In this document: positions 1 to 8,064 of the stretch, one piece after another
Layout: each line of letters starts with the position of its first letter
How positions within the stretch are numbered: the stretch's first letter is position 1
Source: Paenibacillus athensensis
GTDB taxonomy: Bacteria > Bacillota > Bacilli > Paenibacillales > NBRC-103111
Reading direction: 5' to 3'
DNA: 64,000 bases
NCBI RefSeq assembly: GCF_004514475.2
Contig: NZ_MYFO02000007.1
Span: forward strand, 1 to 64,000
The notes under the pieces: generated by a model
The model's database searches: none
Told to the model about the DNA's origin: nothing
Seen by the model: only the letters and a program-made list of their open reading frames with translations
Position numbers and translations under genes: made by a program

Positions 1-212
1 TCCGTGTTTCATGATCTCTCCATGCAGAGAGACCAGCTATCCGGTCTTAGCTATCGTTTCCGATAGTTATCCCGATCTCAAGGGCAGGTTGCCTACGTGT
101 TACTCACCCGTCCGCCGCTAACCCTTTCCCGAAGGAAAGAATCCGCTCGACTTGCATGTATTAGGCACGCCGCCAGCGTTCGTCCTGAGCCAGGATCAAA
201 CTCTCCAATAAG
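1..212 (-). rRNA. 16S rRNA, 5' end (partial)
   Basis: Read on the minus strand, the segment just inside position 212 contains GAGAGTTTGATCCTGGCTCA, the universal 16S 5' region, followed by the GACGAACGCTGGCGGC block and the variable V1 region. The gene runs off the left edge, so only about 210 nt are present. It lies downstream of bofA on the same strand, the same place as rrnA after bofA in Bacillus subtilis. The exact mature 5' end is estimated from the conserved block. Confidence 0.97.
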
Positions 213-503
213 GTGTGGACAATCGCTTGTCCGTTATTGTTAAGCTCAAATAGCTCAAAATTTACTGCTAGCGAGATTTTGCAATCTCTTGTTGTGGCCG
301 CTTGCGCGACCGTTGTGCTTCTTCACTCGTTGTTCAGTTTTCAAAGAGCAATTTCGGTTCATCTTCTTCGCCATCTTGCGACAGCAGAATCTAATGTACC
401 ACATTCAATTTCGTTTTGCAACCGGAAGTTTTTCGCCTTCATTTTTCACTTGTCGGCTCATTTTTCCGCTCCGTTGCTGTCGCTTTTTAGCGGCGACTTT
501 TAT
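213..503 (-). other. rRNA operon leader
   Basis: About 290 nt lie between the proposed rRNA promoter and the mature 16S 5' end, on the minus strand. The stretch is AT-richer than the flanking genes. It contains a small hairpin, CGCT-TTTT-AGCG, at 481-492. ORFs called here on the plus strand have no ribosome-binding site and no recognisable product. I read it as the transcribed leader that carries processing and antitermination signals, but I cannot point to individual boxes. Confidence 0.6.
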
Positions 504-533
504 AAGATAGCACAGGGCCATAGGCCAAGTCAA
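504..533 (-). promoter_or_regulatory. Probable rRNA operon promoter
   Basis: On the minus strand a TTGACT -35 box (528-533) and a TATCTT -10 box (504-509) are separated by 18 bp. They sit just downstream of the bofA stop codon and point toward the 16S gene. Spacing and sequence fit a housekeeping sigma-A promoter. Tandem rRNA promoters are common and a second one may exist. Confidence 0.6.
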
Positions 534-555
534 CCCGTTTTTTCATTCCCATCAT

Positions 556-825
556 TTATAACAAAACGACCTTGAGTCCGGCCAGCAGCATCAAGCCCGG
601 CACCCCCAGCACGGTCACTGTGGCCATTGTCGACGCATTCACCGGAATCTCCAGATGGGTATATCCGCTCAGCAGATTCAACCCGTACAACAAAAACGCC
701 GCAACGACGGCATTGACGCCCGCCCTCATCAACCAGCGTCCAAGACGCCGATTACGCACCAGCAGAATCGCCAAAAACACCGAGGACAAGATCAGCATCC
801 CCCACATGACAAGCTTTACATCCAT
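556..825 (-). CDS. bofA: BofA family protein, pro-sigma-K processing regulator
   Basis: An 89-residue membrane protein. BofA holds the SpoIVFB protease inactive in the outer forespore membrane of Bacillus until engulfment checks are passed, delaying pro-sigma-K cleavage. An N-terminal hydrophobic helix and two further hydrophobic stretches (around residues 35-55 and 65-88) are visible, with an NAS motif near residues 63-65 and a glycine-rich VLGVPGLMLL tail typical of the family. Start ATG is preceded by AAAGGAGG. It follows yaaL by 6 bp and precedes the rRNA operon, the same order as in B. subtilis. Family and position agree, so the assignment is strong; the role is inferred from homology. 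Confidence 0.9.
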   Translation of the reverse strand: MDVKLVMWGMLILSSVFLAILLVRNRRLGRWLMRAGVNAVVAAFLLYGLNLLSGYTHLEIPVNASTMATVTVLGVPGLMLLAGLKVVLL

Positions 826-831
826 CGTAAG

Positions 832-1128
832 CTAGGCCTCCTTTTGCATGGCGGTATCGCGCAGATTGATCTGTAATTGCTTGGCTTGCTTGAGCAGCAT
901 TTCATAACGTTTTTCAGCCGCTTCCAGCGCGTAGATCGCATAATCGATCTGATCCTTGTCCAGCGCAAATTCAAAGTGAGCCTGCGCCGCAATCCATTCC
1001 TGATGCGATTTCTTGATCTCACCGATAAGCTGCTGCTTGTCCTGCGCCAATGCTTCCCGTTGCTCCTGCAAGGCCGCTTTCTGCAGCCAGCGCGTATGCA
1101 GCCAGTCCCAATTCCATACCGGTTTCAC
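832..1128 (-). CDS. yaaL: YaaL family protein (DUF2508)
   Basis: A 98-residue, strongly charged, helical protein of unknown function, rich in Gln, Glu, Lys and Ala, with a probable coiled coil over most of its length (for example LAQDKQQLIGEIKKSHQEW). YaaL proteins of this size sit between recR and bofA throughout the Bacillales. The start is GTG, chosen because GGGAGG lies 9 nt upstream. It is separated from recR by a terminator-like hairpin, so yaaL-bofA may be its own short operon. Confidence 0.85.
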   Translation of the reverse strand: MKPVWNWDWLHTRWLQKAALQEQREALAQDKQQLIGEIKKSHQEWIAAQAHFEFALDKDQIDYAIYALEAAEKRYEMLLKQAKQLQINLRDTAMQKEA

Positions 1129-1212
1129 AGTTCAACGCCTCCCTTTCGCCCTTTGCTCACGGCTAATTTATTGTATTGAGCAAGAGGAAGGCTTAGAACC
1201 GTAATCTGCCAT

Positions 1213-1239
1213 AAAAAAAGAAGAGCCGCTCGGCCCTTC
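1213..1239 (-). terminator. Rho-independent terminator after recR
   Basis: On the minus strand a GAAGGGCC-gagc-GGCTCTTC hairpin (1220-1239) is followed by an uninterrupted run of T. It lies about 20 bp beyond the recR stop codon and would end a dnaX-ybaB-recR transcript. Confidence 0.75.
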
Positions 1240-1259
1240 CCTGGATTTGCTGCTATCGC

Positions 1260-1856
1260 TTAGAGCTCGCGCCGACCCTCAAGCGCCTTGGTCAACGTGA
1301 CTTCATCGGCGTATTCCAAATCTCCGCCCACCGGCAAGCCGTGAGCGATGCGCGTCACCCGCAAGCCAAACGGCTTGACCAGTCGTGACAAGTACATGGC
1401 GGTTGCTTCGCCTTCGATGTTCGGATTCGTTGCCAGAATCAGCTCCTGCACCTGCTCATCGCTCAGCCGCTTCAACAGCTCGGCAATGTGAATCTGATCG
1501 GGCCCGATCCCCTCCATCGGCGAGATCGCGCCGTGAAGCACATGGTAATAACCGGCGAATTCCTTGGTCCGCTCCATTGCGACGAGATCCTTAGGCTCCT
1601 GAACCACGCAAATGACAGAGGCGTCGCGGCTTTTATCCTGACAGATCCGACATGGGTCAATATCGGTGATATTGCAGCAAACAGAGCAATAATGCAAATT
1701 GCGCTTCACGTTGACGAGCGCTTTGGCAAAATCGAGCACGTCGTCTTCCTTCATCCGCAGCACATGGAAGGCGAGCCGGCCGGCAGTTTTGGGACCTACC
1801 CCGGGCAAACGGGAAAATGCGTCGATAAGTTTGGCAATCGGTTCGGGGTAATGCAA
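1260..1856 (-). CDS. recR: Recombination mediator protein RecR
   Basis: A 198-residue DNA repair protein that works with RecF and RecO to load RecA onto SSB-coated single-stranded DNA. Visible parts in order: N-terminal helix-hairpin-helix ([17 protein letters not shown], about residues 15-31), a four-cysteine zinc finger (C57, C60, C69, C72 region: [14 protein letters not shown]), and a Toprim domain ([15 protein letters not shown] through [17 protein letters not shown]). Length is that of the family. The start is TTG, supported by AAAGGAG 8 nt upstream. It follows ybaB with a 61-bp gap. Confidence 0.97.
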   Translation of the reverse strand: MHYPEPIAKLIDAFSRLPGVGPKTAGRLAFHVLRMKEDDVLDFAKALVNVKRNLHYCSVCCNITDIDPCRICQDKSRDASVICVVQEPKDLVAMERTKEFAGYYHVLHGAISPMEGIGPDQIHIAELLKRLSDEQVQELILATNPNIEGEATAMYLSRLVKPFGLRVTRIAHGLPVGGDLEYADEVTLTKALEGRREL

Positions 1857-1917
1857 CGGACGTTCTCCTTTATGCTTTTAAAATAGAAGCTGACGCTGCC
1901 CAATGCGACGAAAAATA

Positions 1918-2229
1918 CTAGAACAGGCCGGGGATGTTCATGCCACCTGTAAATTTGCCCATATCTTTGTTGGCCAATTCTTCCGCTTTGGCCATCGCGT
2001 CATTCACCGCAGTCAAAATAAGGTCCTGCAGCATTTCCACGTCCTCCGGATCGACGGCTTCCGGTTTGATGACGATATTTTGCAATTTTTTGTGACCGTT
2101 GACGGTTACCGTAACTACGCCGCCGCCAGCAGAGCCTTCGATCGATTTGGTTCCCAGTTCCTCTTGCACCTTCATCATTTGCTCTTGCATTTTCTTGACT
2201 TGCTTCATCATTTGATTCATGTTATTCAT
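1918..2229 (-). CDS. YbaB/EbfC family nucleoid-associated protein
   Basis: A 103-residue small DNA-binding protein of the YbaB/EbfC family (YaaK in B. subtilis), thought to bind DNA as a dimer and influence nucleoid structure. It begins with a Met/Gln/Lys-rich amphipathic helix ([20 protein letters not shown]). The core strand pattern [20 protein letters not shown] and a second helix around [17 protein letters not shown] follow. GAGGAG lies upstream of the ATG. It is 17 bp downstream of dnaX and upstream of recR, the conserved dnaX-ybaB-recR order. Confidence 0.95.
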   Translation of the reverse strand: MNNMNQMMKQVKKMQEQMMKVQEELGTKSIEGSAGGGVVTVTVNGHKKLQNIVIKPEAVDPEDVEMLQDLILTAVNDAMAKAEELANKDMGKFTGGMNIPGLF

Positions 2230-2246
2230 GATTGATGGCTCCTCTT

Positions 2247-4010
2247 CTATTCATCTTCTTTGATTACAACCAAGTCCTCGCCGAACAGTTGGATCGCTTC
2301 CGAAATCCACTCTTCCTTGGGCGCACTGCCGGCAACCTCTTCATGCTCCAGCTTCAGCTCTTCACTGGGCGCGGACGCAGCCTTCTGCTGGGCGTCATCC
2401 CACTCCTTGCGCATAACGGTAATCAGCCGATAGGGCTTGCCGAGTACGCTGGACAACACCTGCTCGATCAGCTGCTTGTTCTCCGGCTTCTCCGTCGTAT
2501 TGCGGTGCATCTCATTCTTAAAAGCAACCAACACGACGTCTTCATGACAAGCGACAAGCTCGCCGTTGACAAACCAAGCATGAACGGTAATCTTGCGTTC
2601 TTTGACGGTGCCGAGCACGGCGCTCCATTTCATGAGCGCCGCTTTCGTGTCCGTGCCGCCGGCCGCCTGCAGATAGGCGTCCAGCTTCACGCCGGACTTC
2701 TTGACCGGCGCGGCGGCGAGCGGGCTCCGCTGCGGAGCGGCGGAGCGGCCTGAATCGGGAGCGGATGCCGCTACTCCCGATTTTACCAGCCGGGCGACCT
2801 GCTCTTCAAGCTGCTGCAGCCGCGCAGTCAGCTGGGCCACGAGCTCGCCCGAAGCGCCCCCGCGGCTGGCCGACGCTGCGGCAGCAGCCGGTTGATCGCC
2901 GGTGGGGGCCGATGCCCCGGCGGAGCCGGTATCGCCGCAGATGCGCATGACGGCGATCTCCAGCAACGTCTGCGGCTGGGCCGAATATTTCATCTCGCTG
3001 TGATAGCGGTTGAGCGTTTCAATATACGCCATCATGTCGCCCGGCGTAAATTGCCCCGCCACCTCGCGCTGCTGCTCCAGGTCGTACATCCGCTCGGTCA
3101 CGGCGGGCGAATTCGGCACCATGCGCACCATCAGCAGATCGCGGAAGTAATCGATCAAGCTTTCCATGCACTTGTCGGCGCTTTTGCCCTCTTGCATGAA
3201 ACGGTCGATCAGCTCCAGCGCTTCGCCGAGCTCCTTGCGGCGGATGGCGCCGACAAGCCGCGCGAACTGATCCGCCGCGACGCCGCCGGTAATCGCCAGA
3301 ATATCGCCCAGCCGCACCGCGCCGGTAGCGAATGAAGCCGCCTGATCGAGCAGACTCAGCGCATCGCGCATCCCGCCGTCGGACAGGCGGGCGATATAAT
3401 GCAGCGCTTCGTCGTCGACATCGATGCGTTCCTGCTCGCACACGTAGCGCAGCCGCTGCACCTGCTCCTCCATCGAAACGCGGCGGAAGTCAAACCGCTG
3501 GCAGCGCGACAAAATGGTCGCGGGAATTTTGTGCGGCTCGGTCGTGGCCAGAATGAACATGACGTGCGCCGGCGGTTCCTCCAACGTTTTGAGCAAAGCA
3601 TTAAACGCCTCGGTTGTCAGCATATGGACTTCGTCGATGATGTACACCTTTTGCCTGACTTCCGTCGGCGCGTATTTCACCTTGTCGCGAATATCGCGAA
3701 TTTCCTCGACCCCGCGGTTGGAAGCGGCGTCAATTTCGACCACGTCCATCACCGAGCCTTCGGTGATCCGCTCGCAAGCCGAGCAAACATTGCAAGGCTC
3801 TTCCGCAGGGCCGTTCAGGCAGTTGACGGCTTTCGCCAATATTTTGGCCGTGCTCGTCTTACCCGTTCCCCGGGGACCGTTGAACAAATAAGCGTGCGAC
3901 AGGCGATGTTCTCGCAATGAATTTTGCAGCGTACGGGTGATGTGCGATTGCCCGACCACCTCGCGGAACGTCTGCGATCTCCATGTCCGGTATAATGCAA
4001 TATGTGCCAT
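2247..4010 (-). CDS. dnaX: DNA polymerase III subunits gamma and tau
   Basis: A 587-residue AAA+ clamp-loader ATPase that opens the beta clamp and couples polymerase to helicase at the fork. Visible: Walker [14 protein letters not shown] (about 45-57), a zinc-binding region with CNVCSAC (about 73-79), Walker B with IIDEVHML, sensor [10 protein letters not shown], and an oligomerisation domain to about residue 360. A low-complexity Ala/Ser/Pro linker follows, then a C-terminal tau-type domain. The start has GGAGAGGAC upstream. I saw no obvious slippery sequence for a gamma frameshift. Confidence 0.97.
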   Translation of the reverse strand: MAHIALYRTWRSQTFREVVGQSHITRTLQNSLREHRLSHAYLFNGPRGTGKTSTAKILAKAVNCLNGPAEEPCNVCSACERITEGSVMDVVEIDAASNRGVEEIRDIRDKVKYAPTEVRQKVYIIDEVHMLTTEAFNALLKTLEEPPAHVMFILATTEPHKIPATILSRCQRFDFRRVSMEEQVQRLRYVCEQERIDVDDEALHYIARLSDGGMRDALSLLDQAASFATGAVRLGDILAITGGVAADQFARLVGAIRRKELGEALELIDRFMQEGKSADKCMESLIDYFRDLLMVRMVPNSPAVTERMYDLEQQREVAGQFTPGDMMAYIETLNRYHSEMKYSAQPQTLLEIAVMRICGDTGSAGASAPTGDQPAAAAASASRGGASGELVAQLTARLQQLEEQVARLVKSGVAASAPDSGRSAAPQRSPLAAAPVKKSGVKLDAYLQAAGGTDTKAALMKWSAVLGTVKERKITVHAWFVNGELVACHEDVVLVAFKNEMHRNTTEKPENKQLIEQVLSSVLGKPYRLITVMRKEWDDAQQKAASAPSEELKLEHEEVAGSAPKEEWISEAIQLFGEDLVVIKEDE

Positions 4011-4022
4011 AATGTCCTCTCC

Positions 4023-4057
4023 AATAATTCCGTGAGCGAATTATTGAATTTATTATA
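4023..4057 (-). promoter_or_regulatory. dnaX promoter and 5' leader hairpin
   Basis: On the minus strand a consensus TATAAT (4052-4057) lies about 50 bp before the dnaX start. Directly after it comes an 8-bp inverted repeat AATAATTC-N7-GAATTATT (4023-4045) that ends just before the ribosome-binding site. The transcript would start at or inside the repeat. It could be an operator or a 5' mRNA hairpin. The -35 is weak: TTTTAA at 18 bp is the best candidate. Confidence 0.5.
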
Positions 4058-4095
4058 CTATAAACCGTTCCCGCGTTAAAACAAATGTTCACGGT

Positions 4096-5529
4096 TCACG
4101 GGTACGGGATGCTGATCGTGAATGTCGTCCCGAAGCCCTTGGACGCTACGCGAATGCCTCCGCCCATGTCGTGAATGATTCGCTGACAGACGGATAAACC
4201 GAGTCCGGTGCCGTTGTCCTTGGTCGTGAAGAACGGATCGAATATTTTATCGATGACAAACATCGGTATGCCAGGTCCGGTATCATGGATGTCGATATTC
4301 ACGTAGCGCTCGACCGGATCGATTTTTTCCGTAATCGTCAATGTCCCCCCGTCTGTCATGGCTTCGATGCCGTTTTTGCTGATATTGAGAAAAACCTGCT
4401 TGAGCAGCTCCTGATCGGCTATGACCTCCGGCAGATGAAAGCACGCTTCATATTGCAAATGGACCTTGTATAAGATCGCTTCGTTATTGATAATTGGCAA
4501 AATCCCCCGCAGCACCGCCGAAACGTCGACCGCTTCATAAGTAACGTGCTTGGGCTTGCTCAGCAGCAAAAATTCGTTCACCAGCTCATTAATCCGCGTA
4601 ATCTCCGTCAGCATCACTTCGGTATAGCCTTTTTCTTTTTCCATGCCCTTCGTTTCAAACGTACTGCGCAGCACCTGAAGAAAGCCTTTGATGGAGGTCA
4701 GCGGATTGCGGATTTCGTGCGCTGTGCCTGCGGCAATCTGACCGATCATCGCCAGCCGGTCGCTGCGCTGGACCATTTCCTCCAGAGAACGGAGATTCGT
4801 AACGTCTTTAAAAATGACATACGCACCGACAATGCTCCCGCCGCCGTCCCTGAGCACGTTCGAATCCAGCAGCAGCTCGTAGCGCTCGTGATTTTTCGTC
4901 CAGGATACCGCATGGTTGCGTACGACGACGCCATTCAAAATCGACCTTTGCACGAACTGATGCTGAGTCGGAACACCGGCAAATACGTCTTCCAGCGATT
5001 TGTTCAAGATGCCGCTCCGTTCCAGCCCCAATACCCGACAAGCCATGTCGCTGATATCGACGAGCCTGTAGGACGGACTGATCAGCATCACGCCCAGATT
5101 GACGTCTTTGAGGAAAGCATCGGAAAAACGCTGGAGCAAATTAGGCTGAGCCGCACCCGCTTGATCAAGCAGCATCAGCGCATACTCGGCGCGACCAAGC
5201 TGCACCATTGTGAAGTGGTAAAGCACACCTTCGCCATCCTTCGTAAACAACACCCCTCCGGGCCACTGTCCCGCCGGCGTCCCTGCTCCAAAATACCCCG
5301 CATACAGCTCCGGCAGCGGCGCAGCCACCTTGAAAACGTCGCCCAGCGGCACCCCGGCCAACTCTTCTGCTGCATAGCCCGTAAAGCTTTGGACCCGCTC
5401 GTTCGCATGAACGATGCGCTCCCGCTCGTCCACGATCAGCACATGCTCCTGCGAGATCTGGTCCAGCAGCCTGCGTACATCCTGCATGGACACCTGTATG
5501 GGGTCCAAGTCACGTTTCGACAACTCCAC
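4096..5529 (-). CDS. Soluble PAS-domain sensor histidine kinase, probably sporulation-type
   Basis: A 477-residue cytoplasmic histidine kinase without membrane segments. Two PAS-like regions (roughly residues 15-120 and 140-250) are followed by the dimerisation/phosphoacceptor helix with HEIRNPLTSIKGFLQ (H-box). The ATPase domain has an N-box (NISKNGIEAM), G1 (DTGPGIP), F-box (DPFFTTK) and G2 (GTGLGLS). The start is taken as GTG at 5529, 6 nt after AGGAGGG (5536-5542); an upstream in-frame ATG at 5568 has no ribosome-binding site. No response regulator is adjacent, as for KinA/KinE-type orphan kinases that feed Spo0F. spo0F is 6 kb away, so that partnership is inference. Confidence 0.85.
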   Translation of the reverse strand: MELSKRDLDPIQVSMQDVRRLLDQISQEHVLIVDERERIVHANERVQSFTGYAAEELAGVPLGDVFKVAAPLPELYAGYFGAGTPAGQWPGGVLFTKDGEGVLYHFTMVQLGRAEYALMLLDQAGAAQPNLLQRFSDAFLKDVNLGVMLISPSYRLVDISDMACRVLGLERSGILNKSLEDVFAGVPTQHQFVQRSILNGVVVRNHAVSWTKNHERYELLLDSNVLRDGGGSIVGAYVIFKDVTNLRSLEEMVQRSDRLAMIGQIAAGTAHEIRNPLTSIKGFLQVLRSTFETKGMEKEKGYTEVMLTEITRINELVNEFLLLSKPKHVTYEAVDVSAVLRGILPIINNEAILYKVHLQYEACFHLPEVIADQELLKQVFLNISKNGIEAMTDGGTLTITEKIDPVERYVNIDIHDTGPGIPMFVIDKIFDPFFTTKDNGTGLGLSVCQRIIHDMGGGIRVASKGFGTTFTISIPYP

Positions 5530-5630
5530 AGCACTCCCTCCTAACCCAACCACCGCGTATATGCTCATCTTTTGACTTATGGCTTTAAATTCTCTTCAGG
5601 GAAAGGAATTTCCTTCTATTGGAAAAAAGA

Positions 5631-5651
5631 AAAAAACGTCGAATCGACGTT
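5631..5651 (-). terminator. SRP RNA terminator
   Basis: Perfect 7-bp stem AACGTCG / CGACGTT with a three-base loop (5635-5651). On the minus strand it is followed by a T-rich run that extends past 5630. It lies just beyond the 3' end of the SRP RNA. Confidence 0.8.
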
Positions 5652-5670
5652 TCCCATGTATGCTATGTAA

Positions 5671-5938
5671 ACCGTGCACCTGCTATTGATAAAATGATAC
5701 AAGCGAACCCCTATCGTTAGCTCAAATCAGGCAACCCCTCGGCACATGAAACATCTCGCTTACGGCTGCTTCCTTCCGGACCTGACCGGGTTCACGAGCA
5801 TTCATTGCGAAGGACCCGACTCTCAACACCACGTGTAGAAGCCAGACCTTACATCACAGTACCTCTAAACAGGAATTCAACCCCGCTACAGCGGATTGCG
5901 GGTTACAGGGCACCGCTACCTCCCCGTCTAGCACGGCA
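5671..5938 (-). ncRNA. ffs: Signal recognition particle RNA, large Bacillus type (scRNA)
   Basis: On the minus strand the RNA starts near TTTGCCGTGCTAGACGGGGA and ends with AGGTGCACGGT; the two ends pair (GCCGTGC/GCACGGT). The near-invariant domain IV apical sequence GGTCAGGTCCGGAAGGAAGC is present around 5770-5795. The length, about 268 nt, fits the long form with an Alu domain found in Bacilli rather than the 4.5S form. Its place upstream of dnaX matches B. subtilis, although here a kinase gene lies between them. Confidence 0.95.
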
Positions 5939-5944
5939 AAACTA

Positions 5945-5973
5945 AGTATAGCCGATAGCCGTTCAAATAGCAA
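5945..5973 (-). promoter_or_regulatory. SRP RNA promoter
   Basis: TTGCTA (5968-5973), a 17-bp spacer and TATACT (5945-5950) on the minus strand. The predicted start is about 7 nt downstream, at the first bases of the SRP RNA. Good sigma-A spacing. Confidence 0.75.
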
Positions 5974-5984
5974 CCCGGGCAAAA

Positions 5985-6404
5985 TTACCTGCCATTCATG
6001 ACTACCTTGATCGTATACCGCGGCATATTGGTGTTCAACGCCAGCTTGACCTGGGTGCGCAAATCCTCGACCTGCGCCGGCGTCAGCTCCGGCTTGGGCG
6101 TAATGCGGACGCTGGCCACCGGCCCGTTCAGCACAATCCTGGAATCGGCAATGCCGTTCAGCTGCGCCAACACTGCTTTCATCAGGTCGGTATCGTCGCG
6201 GTAATGATGATAGGTGGGATCGAGCGGATTATTCGGGTTGACGCTGGTCAAGCCCATATAGCCGTCCTGCGGATACGCTTGCTTGGCCTTAACCGAATTG
6301 CCCGAGCCGCTTGCTGCACCGAAGCCCGACGAAGCGGCCCCGCAGCCGGATGCAGCTGTCAAGGCTGCTGCCAGCAACGCTAGCTTCCACGTGCGATGAA
6401 ACAT
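5985..6404 (-). CDS. Small lipoprotein, YhcN/YlaJ-like
   Basis: A 139-residue predicted lipoprotein. Start ATG at 6404 is preceded by GGGAGG; an upstream in-frame ATG has no such site. The signal peptide FHRTWKLALLAAALTAASGC ends in the lipobox AASGC with the modified Cys near residue 21. After a Gly/Ser/Ala linker, a compact domain of about 75 residues (DLMKAVLAQLNGIADSRIV..VASVRITPKPELTPAQVEDL) resembles the YhcN/YlaJ sporulation lipoprotein fold. That resemblance is from pattern only. The stop lies 12 bp before the SRP promoter. Confidence 0.7.
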   Translation of the reverse strand: MFHRTWKLALLAAALTAASGCGAASSGFGAASGSGNSVKAKQAYPQDGYMGLTSVNPNNPLDPTYHHYRDDTDLMKAVLAQLNGIADSRIVLNGPVASVRITPKPELTPAQVEDLRTQVKLALNTNMPRYTIKVVMNGR

Positions 6405-6494
6405 AAAAACACCTCCCTTGGCCTTTAAGCATACGCTTAGGATGGCTCGGGGAGGTTGTCTTATGCCGATTGGCACAGCAGCAATTCATGCCAA

Positions 6495-6692
6495 TTAGAT
6501 GCCGTATTTCTTTTTGAACTTGTCGACACGGCCGCCTGCATCAATGAACTTCTGTTTCCCGGTGTAGAACGGGTGGCAGTTCGAGCAAATCTCTACGCGG
6601 AGGTTTTGCTTGATGGAGCCTGTCTCAAATGTGTTTCCACATGCACAAGTTACAGTGGTTACATGATAAGTAGGATGGATCGCCTCTTTCAT
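6495..6692 (-). CDS. rpmE: 50S ribosomal protein L31, zinc-binding type
   Basis: A 65-residue ribosomal protein. It starts [20 protein letters not shown] and keeps the cysteines of the C+ type (CAC near the N-terminus and [14 protein letters not shown] in the middle), which bind zinc. Length and the closing [10 protein letters not shown] are standard. AGAGGTG precedes the ATG. In B. subtilis rpmE directly follows rho; here one radical SAM gene lies between them. Confidence 0.97.
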   Translation of the reverse strand: MKEAIHPTYHVTTVTCACGNTFETGSIKQNLRVEICSNCHPFYTGKQKFIDAGGRVDKFKKKYGI

Positions 6693-6789
6693 GTCTGGTT
6701 CACCTCTTTCTGCCCTGAATCATTTGCTGAAACAGAGTTAAATGGACGCATGTTACGATTATATCAGGTTGTTCGGAAGCATGCAATAT

Positions 6790-8046
6790 CTATACGCGTC
6801 CGGCAAAGAAATCCGGTGTATGCGTATATGAGCCGATCACAACCTCTGGCAATTCTTCCTGGAAAATCTCGATCATCTGCTTCATGCCGAGCAATTCGCC
6901 CCGCGCTTTCGGAATCAGGTTCAAATAGCTTTCCGGATCGATGTTCAAATTGCGCAGCTGAATGAGCCGCAGGCCGGTACGGCGGACGAAATCGATCATC
7001 GCTTCGATCTCTTCCTCGCGGTCTGTCACACCGGGGAAAACGAGGTAATTGATCGAAGTAATCACGCCTTGATCGCTCGCGTAACGCAGCGATTTCTCGA
7101 CGTTTTTGAGCGTATAGGCACGCGGCTTGTAATAGGCGTTATAATGATCGTCCAATGCGCTGATCGTACTGACGCGCATCAGATTCAGGCCCGCGTCGAC
7201 GATGCCGCGAATATGGTCGGTCAAGCCTGCGTTTGTATTGATATTGATATAGCCGGTCGAGGTGACGGCGCGCACCCGCTTGATCGCTTCGATGATCAGC
7301 GCGGCTTGCGTGCTGGGCTCGCCTTCGCAGCCTTGTCCGAAGCTGATCACGCTTTGCGGCGTCTGCAGATGCTCCAGCATGATTTGCACGAGCTCTTCCA
7401 CATTCGGCTTGAAGTTCATCCGCGTCTGCGGGGCGGGAAAGCCGCTGTCCTCCGGCTGCTCGGAAATGCAGCCGAAGCAGCCGGCGTTGCACGAATAGGA
7501 AACCGGCACAGCGCCTTCCCAACGTTGGAGGAAGGTATTGGAAGCTGTCAGGCATTCGTATTCCAGCGCGCATTTGGACAAATGGGCGTATAGCCGGTTG
7601 TCCGGGTATTTGGCCTTCAGCCGGTCGACAGCGACCTCCAGCTCATCCGGGTCGCAATTGACCGGGTTCCAGTAATAAGGATCGTCGCTTTGCCGGGCAG
7701 CGACATAAAAGCCGTTGTCCTTCCAGACGACGGCGGTATAACCGAACAGCGGCAACACCTTGGTTTTGTCCGCTTTGATATAACCGGGCAGCAGCAGCCG
7801 GGTAAAGCCTTGCGGCAGCAGCGCTCCGACCGCCTGATAGGCGCCTTCCACCAGCTTCATCTCGCCGGTTGCTGCATCGAAGCCGACAGGCCGGGTAAAC
7901 GGCAGGCTGACGAGCGTTGCTCCCTCCGGCAGCGGAATCAGCTCCTCGTCCAGTATTTCCGTAATCATTTCCGCATTTCGACCGAGCGCGAAGTAGTCGG
8001 GATGGTCGTACACGTTGCCTTGCTCGTCCGCATAAACCAGATTCAT
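6790..8046 (-). CDS. Radical SAM protein of unknown substrate
   Basis: A 418-residue protein with a central radical SAM domain. The cluster motif is CNAGCFGC (CxxxCxxC) within VSYSCNAGCFGCISEQ, about residues 184-191, which would bind a 4Fe-4S cluster and S-adenosylmethionine. A SAM-contacting GQGCEGEP segment and a TIM-barrel-like region follow. The N-terminal 175 residues are a separate domain that I do not recognise. GGAG precedes the ATG. It is 18 bp downstream of rho on the same strand, so likely cotranscribed. Substrate and reaction cannot be read from the sequence. Confidence 0.85.
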   Translation of the reverse strand: MNLVYADEQGNVYDHPDYFALGRNAEMITEILDEELIPLPEGATLVSLPFTRPVGFDAATGEMKLVEGAYQAVGALLPQGFTRLLLPGYIKADKTKVLPLFGYTAVVWKDNGFYVAARQSDDPYYWNPVNCDPDELEVAVDRLKAKYPDNRLYAHLSKCALEYECLTASNTFLQRWEGAVPVSYSCNAGCFGCISEQPEDSGFPAPQTRMNFKPNVEELVQIMLEHLQTPQSVISFGQGCEGEPSTQAALIIEAIKRVRAVTSTGYININTNAGLTDHIRGIVDAGLNLMRVSTISALDDHYNAYYKPRAYTLKNVEKSLRYASDQGVITSINYLVFPGVTDREEEIEAMIDFVRRTGLRLIQLRNLNIDPESYLNLIPKARGELLGMKQMIEIFQEELPEVVIGSYTHTPDFFAGRV

Positions 8047-8064
8047 AAGGGCACTCCTTTGAGC

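Noticed and set aside
2247-4010. Programmed frameshift in dnaX to make gamma
   Set aside because: I looked for an A6G/A7-type slippery heptamer with downstream stem in the middle of the gene and did not find one.
5513-5521. TTGTCGAAA, resembling a Spo0A box, at the start of the kinase gene
   Set aside because: The 7-base core is expected several times by chance in 64 kb, and this copy lies inside the coding sequence.
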